DNA of 64,000 nucleotides. It comes from Diacronema lutheri (taxonomy: Eukaryota; Haptophyta; Pavlovophyceae; Pavlovales; Pavlovaceae). The stretch is from positions 744,001 through 808,000 of the forward strand of contig JAGTXO010000007.1 of assembly GCA_019448385.1 (NCBI GenBank), in the 5' to 3' direction. The notes under the pieces are model-generated. The model was not told where the DNA came from and searched no databases. It saw nothing but the letters and a program-made list of their open reading frames with translations. Below, one piece after another: positions 45,173 to 57,150 of this stretch; position 1 is the first letter of the stretch, and the number at the start of each line of letters is the position of its first letter. The position numbers and the translations under genes were made by a program.

Positions 45173-48100
45173 GCCGGCGTTCGCGCTCGCGGCAGGACGG
45201 CGCACCGTCGCGTCTGCCCGCTCGGTCGCACGTCGGAGCGGGCGCGAGCGCGTCGCGCCGCACGGGTGCGCGTACGCCGTCGTGAGCGCCGCCTGTCGGG
45301 CTCGACGGGTTTGCTGGGCTGCGTCTCGAGCGGTCCGCTCCCGTTCTGGCGGCTGGCTGCGCGCGCGTCGAAGCACGCGCGCACAGCCGCTCTCGCGCTG
45401 CGCGCGTCCGGCCTTGCCGGCGATGGCGCGCAACGCCGCGCCGATCGAGCCGCGCCGAGCTGCGCCGTCGCCTCGCGCGGCGCATGGTGCGCATGGCGTT
45501 GGCGAAGGCGGCGGCTCGCGTCTGTGCGCTCGAGCCGCCCGCGGATGCATACGGCGCGCGTGTGGCGCGCCGCTCGCATCGCCGCGCGCCGCGGGCGCGA
45601 GCTTCATCGCGCTGTGCGAGCGCTGCGCGCGAGACACGTGGCCGCGGGCCGGGCCGGGCGCTCGAGCTCGTGCGCGCGCGTTGTGCCCGCTGCGTGCACG
45701 CGCCGTGGACTGGTGCTCGTACTGCCGGCGGCGCGTGTCGCCGTGCGCCTCGCCCGACGGCGCGAGAGGTGACGGCGAGAAGTGTGCGGCGTTGGCATGC
45801 ACGGTCGTGTCGGTGCCTGCGCGGAGCGTGCGGTGCGCGCGCAGCTTCGCGCGCCACCGCGTCGACGCTCCCGGCTCCATCGGCCTGTTGGACGCACGGA
45901 TGCGGACGACCGCATCGCGCGAGCGCGTGCTCGCCGCTGCGCACGCGCGGCGCGCTGCACGTCGCGTGGCGCGAGCCTCAGCTGCGCGCCACCGCTCGCC
46001 ACGCGCGCGCGGCGCACGGAGCGGCGCGCCCGATTGGCATGGCACACACCGACGCTCAGCGTTTTGCGTTGCGCGGCATGCCACACGCAGCGCCGATCTG
46101 GGGCCCTCTTTTCGGCCGGGCGAGCACGGCGCGCCACACGGGCGCACGTTCGCGCACACTGAGGTTGACACGGCGAGTGCGAGATTTGGTGCGCCTTGCG
46201 ATCTTCTAGGCAATGCAGTGGAGCCCGCGAACGATACGCCCCCGGCAGAGGGAATGCGCTGGAAAACCGTGGTAGAGGTGGTGCGGGCGGGGGAGGGGGC
46301 GGGCAGTCGGCAGTCCGTGTGTGCATCACCTGCTCTCTGCGTCTGCCGAGAGACTGTGCGCGCCCGGTTGAGTCCGCACTGACCGGCTCAGGCTCGCGGC
46401 ATGTGCAGCGATCCAATCATTGGGCGAGCGGCGTGCGCGCAGAGCTGACGTGGCGCGCGCTTCTGAGCGCGCGCACGCGTCAGCAAGGTCAACATTGCGA
46501 CTGCAGATTATGTCGATGAAGAAGATTATGAAGGTGCACGGTCATCAGCCGGAGCGTCGCTTGGAGCATGGCGCGTACGTCTGATGGGAGCCATGCGCTT
46601 CGCACGCGCGCGTACGACGCTAAAGCACTGCGCGTGCGAACTGCGAAGGCATGATAAAGCCGCGCCCGCCGCGACGAAGCGGCCTTTTGACCGACGGTAG
46701 CGTCGGGCCGCGTCGTCGTCGCGCGAAGCGGCGCGATCGAGCGTTGGTGCACACCTATGCCTTTGTGCAGCTCAGCTGCCCCGGCGTGATGTTGAAAATG
46801 CGGGTCTTACGGTCGCGTTGCTCGCACTTCAGGTAGTGCGGGAGGTTGAAGTTGACGGGCGGCGTGCTGAACGTCAACGTGAGCCTGCCGGCCCCCTCAG
46901 TGAGCGCCTCGTCGACGAAGGCGCGCGCACTCGCGTGCATCTCCGATGCTGCCTTGTCCTTGGCCAACTGGGCGGCCGAAGTCGTCATCTGGCGTCCGCC
47001 GGCACGCAGCGTGTTTGGAAGCGAGCGCAGCATCGTGGTCTTGATCTTGACCCGGACGGGGAGCGCGGTTTTCGCGCCCTACGGCCGTTTCCTCCCTACT
47101 GTACACTCGCGGGCGTGCCCTCCTAGAGCAATGGCGACGGACTCGTTTGTGCTACCCACCCTGCACCTGGTGGCATCACAGCGCGGCGCGGCCCGTGTTG
47201 GGCTGCTGACGCAGCTCTTGCGGCCGTGCGCGGCCGCGCGCAACGGTGCACCACCTCGGGATGCCAAATGCCACCGCGCGTGCGCGCGCGCGGCCGGTTG
47301 CATGCGCGACACGCTGCTGCGTGCTTTGAGCGACGCGTGAATCACGGTGCCGCGTGGACCACAGCGCTCTTCGCCGCGCACGCGCCGTCGCCGGATGCGC
47401 GCAGCATCCATGGCGTTTTGCGCACGCCATGGTGCCGGTGTTCGCGCTCGCGGCAGGACGGCGCACCGTCGCGTTTGCCCGCTCGGTCGCACGTCGGAGC
47501 GGGCGCGAGCGCGTCGCGCACGGGTGCGCGTACGCCGTCGTGAGCGCCGCCTGTCGGGCTCGACGGGTTTGCTGGGCTGCGTCTCGCGCGGCCCGCTCCC
47601 GTTCTGGCGGCTGGCTGCGCGCGCGTCGAAGCACGCGCGCACAGCCGCTCTCGCGCTGCGCGCGTCCGGCCTTGCCGGCGATGGCGCGCAACGCCGCGCC
47701 GATCGAGCCGCGCCGAGCTGCGCCGTCGCCTCGCGCGGCGCATGGTGCGCATGGCGTTGGCGAAGGCGGCGGCTCGCGTCTGTGCGCTCGAGCCGCCCGC
47801 GGATGCACACGGCGCGCGTGTGGCGCGCCGCTCGCATCGCCGCGCGCCGCGGGCGCGAGCTTCATCGCGCTGTGCGAGCGTTGCGCGCGAGACACGTGGC
47901 CGCGGGCCGGGCCGGGCGCTCGAGCTCGTGCGCGCGCGTTGTGCCCGCTGCGTGCACGCGCCGTGGACTGGTGCTCGTACTGCCGGCGGCGCGTGTCGCC
48001 GTGCGCCTCGCCCGACGGCGCGAGAGGTGACGGCGAGAAGTGTGCGGCGTTGGCATGCACGGTCGTGTCGGTGCCTGCGCGGAGCGTGCGGTGCGCGCGC

Positions 48101-49371
48101 AGCTTCGCGCGCCACCGCGTCGACGCTCCCGGCTCCATCGGCCTGTTGGACGCACGGATGCGGACGACCGCATCGCGCGAGCGCGTGCTCGCCGCTGCGC
48201 ACGCGCGGCGCGCTGCACGTCGCGTGGCGCGAGCCTCAGCTGCGCGCCACCGCTCGCCACGCGCGCGCGGCGCAGCACCGTGGCTGTGCTCGTCGTCTCG
48301 CGCGGCGCGCGGAGCGGCGCGCCCGATTGGCATGGCGCGCACCGACGCTCACCCACCTGCTATGCGCGGCGTGCCACACGCAGCGCCGACCTGGGGGCCT
48401 CTTTTTGGCCGGGCGAGCACGGCGCGCCACATGGGCGCACGGTCGCTCGGCTCGCGCCGTGGCGCGCACGCAGCGCACGAGCGACGGAGCGACCTGCGCA
48501 AATGGTAGCACACTTTTGCGCTTAGTAGGTCCATACTCCTCCCCCCCGCCCCCTTTCCCCCCCCGCAGTCCCCACCTGCCGCCTCGCGTCCGTGCCTCTC
48601 CCGGAATCGTCGGATTCACCTTCTCCCTCATCTTGTGTGAACACGAATCGGCTTCCTTGTCTCCCAGTGACTCGCCGTCTGCCTCTAGGCTTGGCTCGGT
48701 GCGCGGCGTGCGCTACCTGTGCAGCGCAATCGCCAGCAGCGCGCCGCCTCACAGCTCGTGCATGCTGACAAGCTGTCGCTGTGCGCTCGAAGGCATGACG
48801 ACTGTACGCTCGCCGTGGCGATGCCGCGCAAAGACGTACGCAGGGGTCGGCGCCTCGTCGTCTCACGATCGCCTTTTCACAAGACGTGGTTTACTCACGC
48901 GCACTTGGACACCTTGGACGACGGCGCAACGTCCGCAACAAGCATGTGTGCGCGGCTGTGCGTGTTCATCCGGGTGATCGTGAATTCCGTCGTGGCCAGC
49001 ATGTCGCTGCGCGTGAACTTCCTTGCGCAGTCCTGCACGATGTGGGCTGCTCGTGCTGGTCGTGCTTCTCCCACGGTAGCGGCACGCAAGGGCCTTGCCT
49101 GGCCAGAGGCAGTGTGGGCCATGCGGCATGCAGCAAGCAGCGCGCGACCGTGAGGCACCGAGGGCTGCATCGCGATCTTGACCGTGACTTTTGAAGACAG
49201 CTTTCCCGGTGTTTTCGACGCGGTTTCGCAACAGACTTCTTCTTGGCGTGCCCTGCCCCGGCCAACATGGGGGCCGACGCTGGCGCTCGCAAAATGCTAC
49301 GTGCTTTGGACGATGCGAGGCCCGCCCGTCCTCATTGCCGCTCACGCGCCTGCGATGATGCGCTCGCCCAT
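45173..49371 (+). repeat. unit L (C-Y5-C-X, 4199 bp)
   Basis: Y5 is 46,149-47,433. It mixes first-L (GTCGTCGCGCGAAG) and second-L (GGCACACACCGAC) variants. Confidence 0.92.
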
Positions 49372-52300
49372 GCCGGCGTTCGCGCTCGCGGCAGGACGGC
49401 GCACCGTCGCGTCTGCCCGCTCGGTCGCACGTCGGAGCGGGCGCGAGCGCGTCGCGCCGCACGGGTGCGCGTACGCCGTCGTGAGCGCCGCCTGTCGGGC
49501 TCGACGGGTTTGCTGGGCTGCGTCTCGAGCGGTCCGCTCCCGTTCTGGCGGCTGGCTGCGCGCGCGTCGAAGCACGCGCGCACAGCCGCTCTCGCGCTGC
49601 GCGCGTCCGGCCTTGCCGGCGATGGCGCGCAACGCCGCGCCGATCGAGCCGCGCCGAGCTGCGCCGTCGCCTCGCGCGGCGCATGGTGCGCATGGCGTTG
49701 GCGAAGGCGGCGGCTCGCGTCTGTGCGCTCGAGCCGCCCGCGGATGCATACGGCGCGCGTGTGGCGCGCCGCTCGCATCGCCGCGCGCCGCGGGCGCGAG
49801 CTTCATCGCGCTGTGCGAGCGCTGCGCGCGAGACACGTGGCCGCGGGCCGGGCCGGGCGCTCGAGCTCGTGCGCGCGCGTTGTGCCCGCTGCGTGCACGC
49901 GCCGTGGACTGGTGCTCGTACTGCCGGCGGCGCGTGTCGCCGTGCGCCTCGCCCGACGGCGCGAGAGGTGACGGCGAGAAGTGTGCGGCGTTGGCATGCA
50001 CGGTCGTGTCGGTGCCTGCGCGGAGCGTGCGGTGCGCGCGCAGCTTCGCGCGCCACCGCGTCGACGCTCCCGGCTCCATCGGCCTGTTGGACGCACGGAT
50101 GCGGACGACCGCATCGCGCGAGCGCGTGCTCGCCGCTGCGCACGCGCGGCGAGCTGCACGTCGCGTGGCGCGAGCCTCAGCTGCGCGCCACCGCTCGCCA
50201 CGCGCGCGCGGCGCACGGAGCGGCGCGCCCGATTGGCATGGCACACACCGACGCTCAGCGTTTTGCGTTGCGCGGCATGCCACACGCAGCGCCGATCTGG
50301 GGCCCTCTTTTCGGCCGGGCGAGCACGGCGCGCCACACGGGCGCACGTTCGCGCACACTGAGGTTGACACGGCGAGTGCGAGATTTGGTGCGCCTTGCGA
50401 TCTTCTAGGCAATGCAGTGGAGCCCGCGAACGATACGCCCCCGGCAGAGGGAATGCGCTGGAAAACCGTGGTAGAGGTGGTGCGGGCGGGGGAGGGGGCG
50501 GGCAGTCGGCAGTCCGTGTGTGCATCACCTGCTCTCTGCGTCTGCCGAGAGACTGTGCGCGCCCGGTTGAGTCCGCACTGACCGGCTCAGGCTCGCGGCA
50601 TGTGCAGCGATCCAATCATTGGGCGAGCGGCGTGCGCGCAGAGCTGACGTGGCGCGCGCTTCTGAGCGCGCGCACGCGTCAGCAAGGTCAACATTGCGAC
50701 TGCAGATTATGTCGATGAAGAAGATTATGAAGGTGCACGGTCATCAGCCGGAGCGTCGCTTGGAGCATGGCGCGTACGTCTGATGGGAGCCATGCGCTTC
50801 GCACGCGCGCGTACGACGCTAAAGCACTGCGCGTGCGAACTGCGAAGGCATGATAAAGCCGCGCCCGCCGCGACGAAGCGGCCTTTTGACCGACGGTAGC
50901 GTCGGGCCGCGTCGTCGTCTCGCGAAGCGGCGCGATCGAGCGTTGGTGCACACCTATGCCTTTGTGCAGCTCAGCTGCCCCGGCGTGATGTTGAAAATGC
51001 GGGTCTTACGGTCGCGTTGCTCGCACTTCAGGTAGTGCGGGAGGTTGAAGTTGACGGGCGGCGTGCTGAACGTCAACGTGAGCCTGCCGGCCCCCTCAGT
51101 GAGCGCCTCGTCGACGAAGGCGCGCGCACTCGCGTGCATCTCCGATGCTGCCTTGTCCTTGGCCAACTGGGCGGCCGAAGTCGTCATCTGGCGTCCGCCG
51201 GCACGCAGCGTGTTTGGAAGCGAGCGCAGCATCGTGGTCTTGATCTTGACCCGGACGGGGAGCGCGGTTTTCGCGCCCTACGGCCGTTTCCTCCCTACTG
51301 TACACTCGCGGGCGTGCCCTCCTAGAGCAATGGCGACGGACTCGTTTGTGCTACCCACCCTGCACCTGGTGGCATCACAGCGCGGCGCGGCCCGTGTTGG
51401 GCTGCTGACGCAGCTCTTGCGGCCGTGCGCGGCCGCGCGCAACGGTGCACCACCTCGGGATGCCAAATGCCACCGCGCGTGCGCGCGCGCGGCCGGTTGC
51501 ATGCGCGACACGCTGCTGCGTGCTTTGAGCGACGCGTGAATCACGGTGCCGCGTGGACCACAGCGCTCTTCGCCGCGCACGCGCCGTCGCCGGATGCGCG
51601 CAGCATCCATGGCGTTTTGCGCACGCCATGGTGCCGGTGTTCGCGCTCGCGGCAGGACGGCGCACCGTCGCGTTTGCCCGCTCGGTCGCACGTCGGAGCG
51701 GGCGCGAGCGCGTCGCGCACGGGTGCGCGTACGCCGTCGTGAGCGCCGCCTGTCGGGCTCGACGGGTTTGCTGGGCTGCGTCTCGCGCGGCCCGCTCCCG
51801 TTCTGGCGGCTGGCTGCGCGCGCGTCGAAGCACGCGCGCACAGCCGCTCTCGCGCTGCGCGCGTCCGGCCTTGCCGGCGATGGCGCGCAACGCCGCGCCG
51901 ATCGAGCCGCGCCGAGCTGCGCCGTCGCCTCGCGCGGCGCATGGTGCGCATGGCGTTGGCGAAGGCGGCGGCTCGCGTCTGTGCGCTCGAGCCGCCCGCG
52001 GATGCACACGGCGCGCGTGTGGCGCGCCGCTCGCATCGCCGCGCGCCGCGGGCGCGAGCTTCATCGCGCTGTGCGAGCGTTGCGCGCGAGACACGTGGCC
52101 GCGGGCCGGGCCGGGCGCTCGAGCTCGTGCGCGCGCGTTGTGCCCGCTGCGTGCACGCGCCGTGGACTGGTGCTCGTACTGCCGGCGGCGCGTGTCGCCG
52201 TGCGCCTCGCCCGACGGCGCGAGAGGTGACGGCGAGAAGTGTGCGGCGTTGGCATGCACGGTCGTGTCGGTGCCTGCGCGGAGCGTGCGGTGCGCGCGCA

Positions 52301-53570
52301 GCTTCGCGCGCCACCGCGTCGACGCTCCCGGCTCCATCGGCCTGTTGGACGCACGGATGCGGACGACCGCATCGCGCGAGCGCGTGCTCGCCGCTGCGCA
52401 CGCGCGGCGCGCTGCACGTCGCGTGGCGCGAGCCTCAGCTGCGCGCCACCGCTCGCCACGCGCGCGCGGCGCAGCACCGTGGCTGTGCTCGTCGTCTCGC
52501 GCGGCGCGCGGAGCGGCGCGCCCGATTGGCATGGCGCGCACCGACGCTCACCCACCTGCTATGCGCGGCGTGCCACACGCAGCGCCGACCTGGGGGCCTC
52601 TTTTTGGCCGGGCGAGCACGGCGCGCCACATGGGCGCACGGTCGCTCGGCTCGCGCCGTGGCGCGCACGCAGCGCACGAGCGACGGAGCGACCTGCGCAA
52701 ATGGTAGCACACTTTTGCGCTTAGTAGGTCCATACTCCTCCCCCCCGCCCCCTTTCCCCCCCCGCAGTCCCCACCTGCCGCCTCGCGTCCGTGCCTCTCC
52801 CGGAATCGTCGGATTCACCTTCTCCCTCATCTTGTGTGAACACGAATCGGCTTCCTTGTCTCCCAGTGACTCGCCGTCTGCCTCTAGGCTTGGCTCGGTG
52901 CGCGGCGTGCGCTACCTGTGCAGCGCAATCGCCAGCAGCGCGCCGCCTCACAGCTCGTGCATGCTGACAAGCTGTCGCTGTGCGCTCGAAGGCATGACGA
53001 CTGTACGCTCGCCGTGGCGATGCCGCGCAAAGACGTACGCAGGGGTCGGCGCCTCGTCGTCTCACGATCGCCTTTTCACAAGACGTGGTTTACTCACGCG
53101 CACTTGGACACCTTGGACGACGGCGCAACGTCCGCAACAAGCATGTGTGCGCGGCTGTGCGTGTTCATCCGGGTGATCGTGAATTCCGTCGTGGCCAGCA
53201 TGTCGCTGCGCGTGAACTTCCTTGCGCAGTCCTGCACGATGTGGGCTGCTCGTGCTGGTCGTGCTTCTCCCACGGTAGCGGCACGCAAGGGCCTTGCCTG
53301 GCCAGAGGCAGTGTGGGCCATGCGGCATGCAGCAAGCAGCGCGCGACCGTGAGGCACCGAGGGCTGCATCGCGATCTTGACCGTGACTTTTGAAGACAGC
53401 TTTCCCGGTGTTTTCGACGCGGTTTCGCAACAGACTTCTTCTTGGCGTGCCCTGCCCCGGCCAACATGGGGGCCGACGCTGGCGCTCGCAAAATGCTACG
53501 TGCTTTGGACGATGCGAGGCCCGCCCGTCCTCATTGCCGCTCACGCGCCTGCGATGATGCGCTCGCCCAT
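49372..53570 (+). repeat. unit L (C-Y6-C-X, 4199 bp)
   Basis: Y6 is 50,348-51,632, with second-L variants. A private GGCGAGCTGCAC change lies near 50,149. Confidence 0.92.
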
Positions 53571-55497
53571 GCCGGCGTTCGCGCTCGCGGCAGGACGGCG
53601 CACCGTCGCGTTTGCCCGCTCGGTCGCACGTCGGAGCGGGCGCGAGCGCGTCGCGCCGCACGGGTGCGCGTACGCCGTCGTGAGCGCCGCCTGTCGGGCT
53701 CGACGGGTTTGCTGGGCTGCGTCTCGAGCGGTCCGCTCCCGTTCTGGCGGCTGGCTGCGCGCGCGTCGAAGCACGCGCGCACAGCCGCTCTCGCGCTGCG
53801 CGCGTCCGGCCTTGCCGGCGATGGCGCGCAACGCCGCGCCGATCGAGCCGCGCCGAGCTGCGCCGTCGCCTCGCGCGGCGCATGGTGCGCATGGCGTTGG
53901 CGAAGGCGGCGGCTCGCGTCTGTGCGCTCGAGCCGCCCGCGGATGCACACGGCGCGCGTGTGGCGCGCCGCTCGCATCGCCGCGCGCCGCGGGCGCGAGC
54001 TTCATCGCGCTGTGCGAGCGTTGCGCGCGAGACACGTGGCCGCGGGCCGGGCCGGGCGCTCGAGCTCGTGCGCGCGCGTTGTGCCCGCTGCGTGCACGCG
54101 CCGTGGACTGGTGCTCGTACTGCCGGCGGCGCGTGTCGCCGTGCGCCTCGCCCGACGGCGCGAGAGGTGACGGCGAGAAGTGTGCGGCGTTGGCATGCAC
54201 GGTCGTGTCGGTGCCTGCGCGGAGCGTGCGGTGCGCGCGCAGCTTCGCGCGCCACCGCGTCGACGCTCCCGGCTCCATCGGCCTGTTGGACGCACGGATG
54301 CGGACGACCGCATCGCGCGAGCGCGTGCTCGCCGCTGCGCACGCGCGGCGCGCTGCACGTCGCGTGGCGCGAGCCTCAGCTGCGCGCCACCGCTCGCCAC
54401 GCGCGCGCGGCGCGCGGAGCGGCGCGCCCGATTGGCATGGCGCACACCGACGCTCAGCCTTTTGTGTTGCGCGGCATGCCACACGCAGCGCCGATCTGGG
54501 GCCCTCTTTTCGGCCGGGCGAGCACGGCGCGCCACACGGGCGCACGTTCGCGCACACTGAGGTTGACACGGCGAGGGCGAGATTGGGTGCGCCTTGCGAT
54601 CTTCTAGGCAATGCAGTGGAGCCCGCGAACGACACGCCCCCGGCAGAGGGAATGCGCTGGAAAACCGTGGTAGAGGTGGTGCGGGCGGGGGAGGGGGCGG
54701 GCAGTCGGCAGTCCGTGCGTGCATCACCTGCTCTCTGCATCTGACGAGAGACTGTGCGCGCCCAGTTGAGTCCGCACTGACCGGCTGAGGCTCGCAGCAT
54801 GTGCGACGATACAATCGCTGGGCGAGCGGCGTGCGCGCAGAGCTCACGTGGCGCGCGCTCCTGAGCGCGCGCACGCGTCAGCAAGGTCAACCTTGCGACT
54901 GCAGATTAGGTCGATGAAGTAGATTATGAAGGTGCACGGTCATCAGCCGGAGCGTCGCTTGGAGCATGGCGCGTACGTCTGATGGGAGCCATGCGCTTCG
55001 CACACGCGCGTGCGACGCTGGAGCACTGCGCGTGCGAACTGCGAAGGCATGATAAAGCCGCGCTCGCCGCGACGACGCGGCCTTTTGACCGACGGTAGCG
55101 TCGGGCCGCGTCGTCGTCTCGCGAAGCGGCGCGATCGAGCGTTGGTGCACCTATGCCTTTGTGCAGCTCAGCTGCCCCGGCGTGATGTTGAAAATGCGGG
55201 TCTTACGGTCGCGTTGCTCGCACTTCAGGTAGTGCGGGAGGTTGAAGTTGACGGGCGGCGTGCTGAACGTCAACGTGAGCCTGCCGGCCCCCTCATTGAG
55301 CGCCTCGTCGACGAAGGCGCGCGCACTTGCGTGCATCTCCGATGCTGCCTTGGCCTTGGCCAACTGGGCGGCCGAAGTCGTCATCTGGCGTCCGCCGGCA
55401 CGCATCGTGTTCAGAAGTGAACGCAGCATCGTGATCTTGATCTTGACCCGGACGGGCAGCGCGGTTTTCGCGCCCTACGGCCGTTTCCTTCCTAAAC
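53571..55497 (+). repeat. terminal C-Y7, diverged and truncated
   Basis: C 53,571-54,546 is near identical to internal copies over most of its length. From about 54,410 substitutions and small indels increase, and Y7 (54,547-55,497) clearly differs from Y1-Y6. Homology ends at GGCCGTTTCC, about 330 bp before the normal Y end and about 10 bp past the start of the possible exon. Confidence 0.88.
55151..55474 (-). CDS. diverged copy of the Y-module ORF at the array edge
   Basis: Same frame and stop as the internal copies, reading GAKTALPVRVKIKITMLRS and ending GQLSCTKA. Within the 92 codons after the ATG the differences are P to L, L to M, D to A and T to N, plus silent changes. It is next to non-array sequence, so it may be closest to the ancestral single-copy locus. 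Upstream sequence beyond 55,490 differs from the internal Y modules, so any 5' exon would differ too. Confidence 0.35.
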   Translation of the reverse strand, partial: GAKTALPVRVKIKITMLRSLLNTMRAGGRQMTTSAAQLAKAKAASEMHASARAFVDEALNEGAGRLTLTFSTPPVNFNLPHYLKCEQRDRKTRIFNITPGQLSCTKA

Positions 55498-56829
55498 TCG
55501 CCCTTCAAATACGGGCGCCGACTGCCCCGTCCGACATCCTTTCGAGGCTTGTGTGGAGCATCGAGCTTGTTGCTATTGACTGACGATCGCCTGCAAAGAA
55601 AGAATTTAAAGTCATCGCTCGAGACACAAGGCATTTGCTTAGTCCGGTCTACATCCGTCGCTTCCTTTAAAGTTACATGCCGTCAAAATGAAAGCAAAGC
55701 ACTCTTTTGACGAAACCATGAACTTATGTTTGTTGCAGCAAGGTTAAGTCAATGTCTATCACGAGAGTATCATTTGTGTCATTCAGCAATACTTTTTCGC
55801 AGGAGAGCACAACACTTTTCCATGGACAGTGCGAGAATGTCCTATTTGCATCTTAAAGTCGTCGCTAGCGAGTGCGCTCAGGAAGTCCAGACTGCAGATG
55901 CGTAGCGTTGATCGTCATTCTCGTGCTCGAGAAAAGGACTTCGCGCAATAACAACCCGAAGCGAAATCGGAGAGGTACAGGACAAATTCCGATACCATTG
56001 GAGCCAGGGCTGTGGATGACAAATTCTGGGCAGCTGCACACGCCTGGACGACCCAGGGCACCTAAGTTCCGCCGGCGCACCCGCGCCATCGTGAAGCGCT
56101 CTGAGCGGCGTGAGCGCAGACTATGGCGGCATGGAGTCCGTGCGGCTGCCATGCGGCTGCAACCGCGAAAGGCGACGCATGTCAAAGTCAGGTGAGCCCG
56201 TTGTGTCCGACAGCAAAGGCGACGTGTCTCCATCAGCCGCCAAGGGAAAGACGAACGAGCTCGAGACGAAAGCGAGGGTTTGCAAGAGCAACTGAGAGTC
56301 GCAGCAAACACGCTCTTTGAGAAGGAGTTCGGCCGCCCACTTGGCCACGCGGCAGCAGCGCGTGTCGAGAGACCGCGTGCCCTTAAACCATATTTGCATT
56401 CTGTAAGAGCGTCTTCTCATTGGCGGTTGACTGGATTGACATATGTTAAAAAAAAATATTGGAACGATCTGTCCTTAAAAAAGGTTCAATACGTTACTGA
56501 TCGCTAACGAGGTCTCGCAATCTCAGACATCGGTATTCAAAACGTTGTATGGATGATCTCTAATAATGCATCCATGAGTGCGGCGCGACACCCCGTTTCA
56601 GCGTTATCTGAAAAAGGAGGCACAAGCCGGCTGCCCTCGACGCTGATCAGATGACGCTGATCAGATGCTTGCAAAGCTGAAAAAGAATCTGAGGCGCGCG
56701 CTTGCTACGTCGTCAGCGGTCAGCGAGGTAGTGCATTGCGGCGTGCGGCCACGCACGACCACGATAGCTGCGTCAGCAGCCCGACAAAGGCCGCACCGCA
56801 CTTGTGATGCATTAGGTATGCAGGTCCGT
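55498..56829. other. right flank of the array, AT-richer, no convincing gene
   Basis: GC content falls abruptly at the array edge. Open frames such as 55,872-56,195 (containing PKRNRRGTGQIPIPLEPGLW) and 56,110-56,295 (containing SDSKGDVSPSAAKGKTNE) are short, lack recognisable domains and could be decayed coding sequence. No RNA gene was recognised. Confidence 0.45.
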
Positions 56830-57150
56830 CCGACGCCCACTTGGATGAACGCGATTGAGTATGCGCGCTTTCGTCGATGAAGTGTGCAATGAGGAGGGCG
56901 GCAAGCGTTCGCGTTGACGTTTAGCACGCCGTTCGCGAACTTCAATATTTCCCGCGCCACCTGAAGTGCGAGCAACGCGATCCGAAAGACCCGGCCGGAT
57001 TTTCAAAATAACTTCGAGGCACATACTTCCGATCGCGCCGCTGCGCGAGAGAACAATGCGGCTTCACGCTACTGTCGGTCGCCATGCCGCGTCGTCGCGA
57101 CGAATCAGCGGCTTCATCATACCATCGCACGCGCAGTGCGCCGTACTTCA
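56830..57150 (+). pseudogene. decayed inverted copy of the Y-module ORF and its 3' flank
   Basis: In the opposite orientation to the array copies, the plus strand reads pieces of the Y ORF in shifting frames. RAFVDEVCNEEGG matches RAFVDEALTEGAG, LTFSTPFANFN matches LTFSTPPVNFN, and KCEQRDRK is matched as CEQRDPK in another frame. Past the stop, IAPLRERTMRLHATVGRHAA and ASSRR match IAPLRATTTRPDATVGQKAA and ASSRR of the Y 3' flank. Matches outside the ORF show this is a DNA-level copy, not only a paralogous protein. Confidence 0.6.

Larger units (their letters stand above)
39349..53570 (+). repeat. higher-order repeat copy 2 (SSSLL, 14,222 bp)
   Basis: Complete copy. Its first S shares the CGCCATCGCCTCG variant with the first S of copy 1. 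Its last X has the ordinary interrupted C/T tract. The third S unit carries one extra G (45,069-45,074). Confidence 0.92.
11476..55497 (+). repeat. 44-kb macrosatellite with higher-order repeat structure
   Basis: The whole interval is head-to-tail repeats built from three modules. C is a core of about 976-1011 bp, X a spacer of about 930 bp, and Y a spacer of about 1285 bp. The short unit S is C-X (1941 bp) and the long unit L is C-Y-C-X (4199 bp). Their order is (S)SSLL-SSSLL-SSSLL-CY. Units one period (14,222-14,233 bp) apart share variants that neighbours lack. C starts at GCCGGCGTTCGCG, or GCCGGTGTTCGCG after Y. C copies followed by X carry a 35-bp segment (starting GCACCGTGGCTG) that is missing from those followed by Y. 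C copies that follow Y lack 3 bp. Long open frames in all six frames reflect GC content above 70% and identical copying, and are not annotated as genes. Confidence 0.97.

Noticed and set aside
12809-53570. Very long ORFs (up to 467 codons) repeated in several frames on both strands through the array
   Set aside because: They overlap one another in multiple frames, consist mainly of Ala, Arg, Ser and Pro, cross the C-X and C-Y junctions and arise from GC content above 70% with few stops. Their repetition reflects identical DNA, not conserved coding.
11476-55497. A ribosomal RNA or 5S gene array
   Set aside because: Tandem units of 2-4 kb invite the idea, but I recognised no conserved rRNA, 5S or spliced-leader sequence in C, X or Y.
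11476-55497. A CRISPR-like array
   Set aside because: Repeats are about 1 kb with only two spacer types that themselves repeat; nothing fits CRISPR repeat or spacer lengths, and the genes are eukaryotic.
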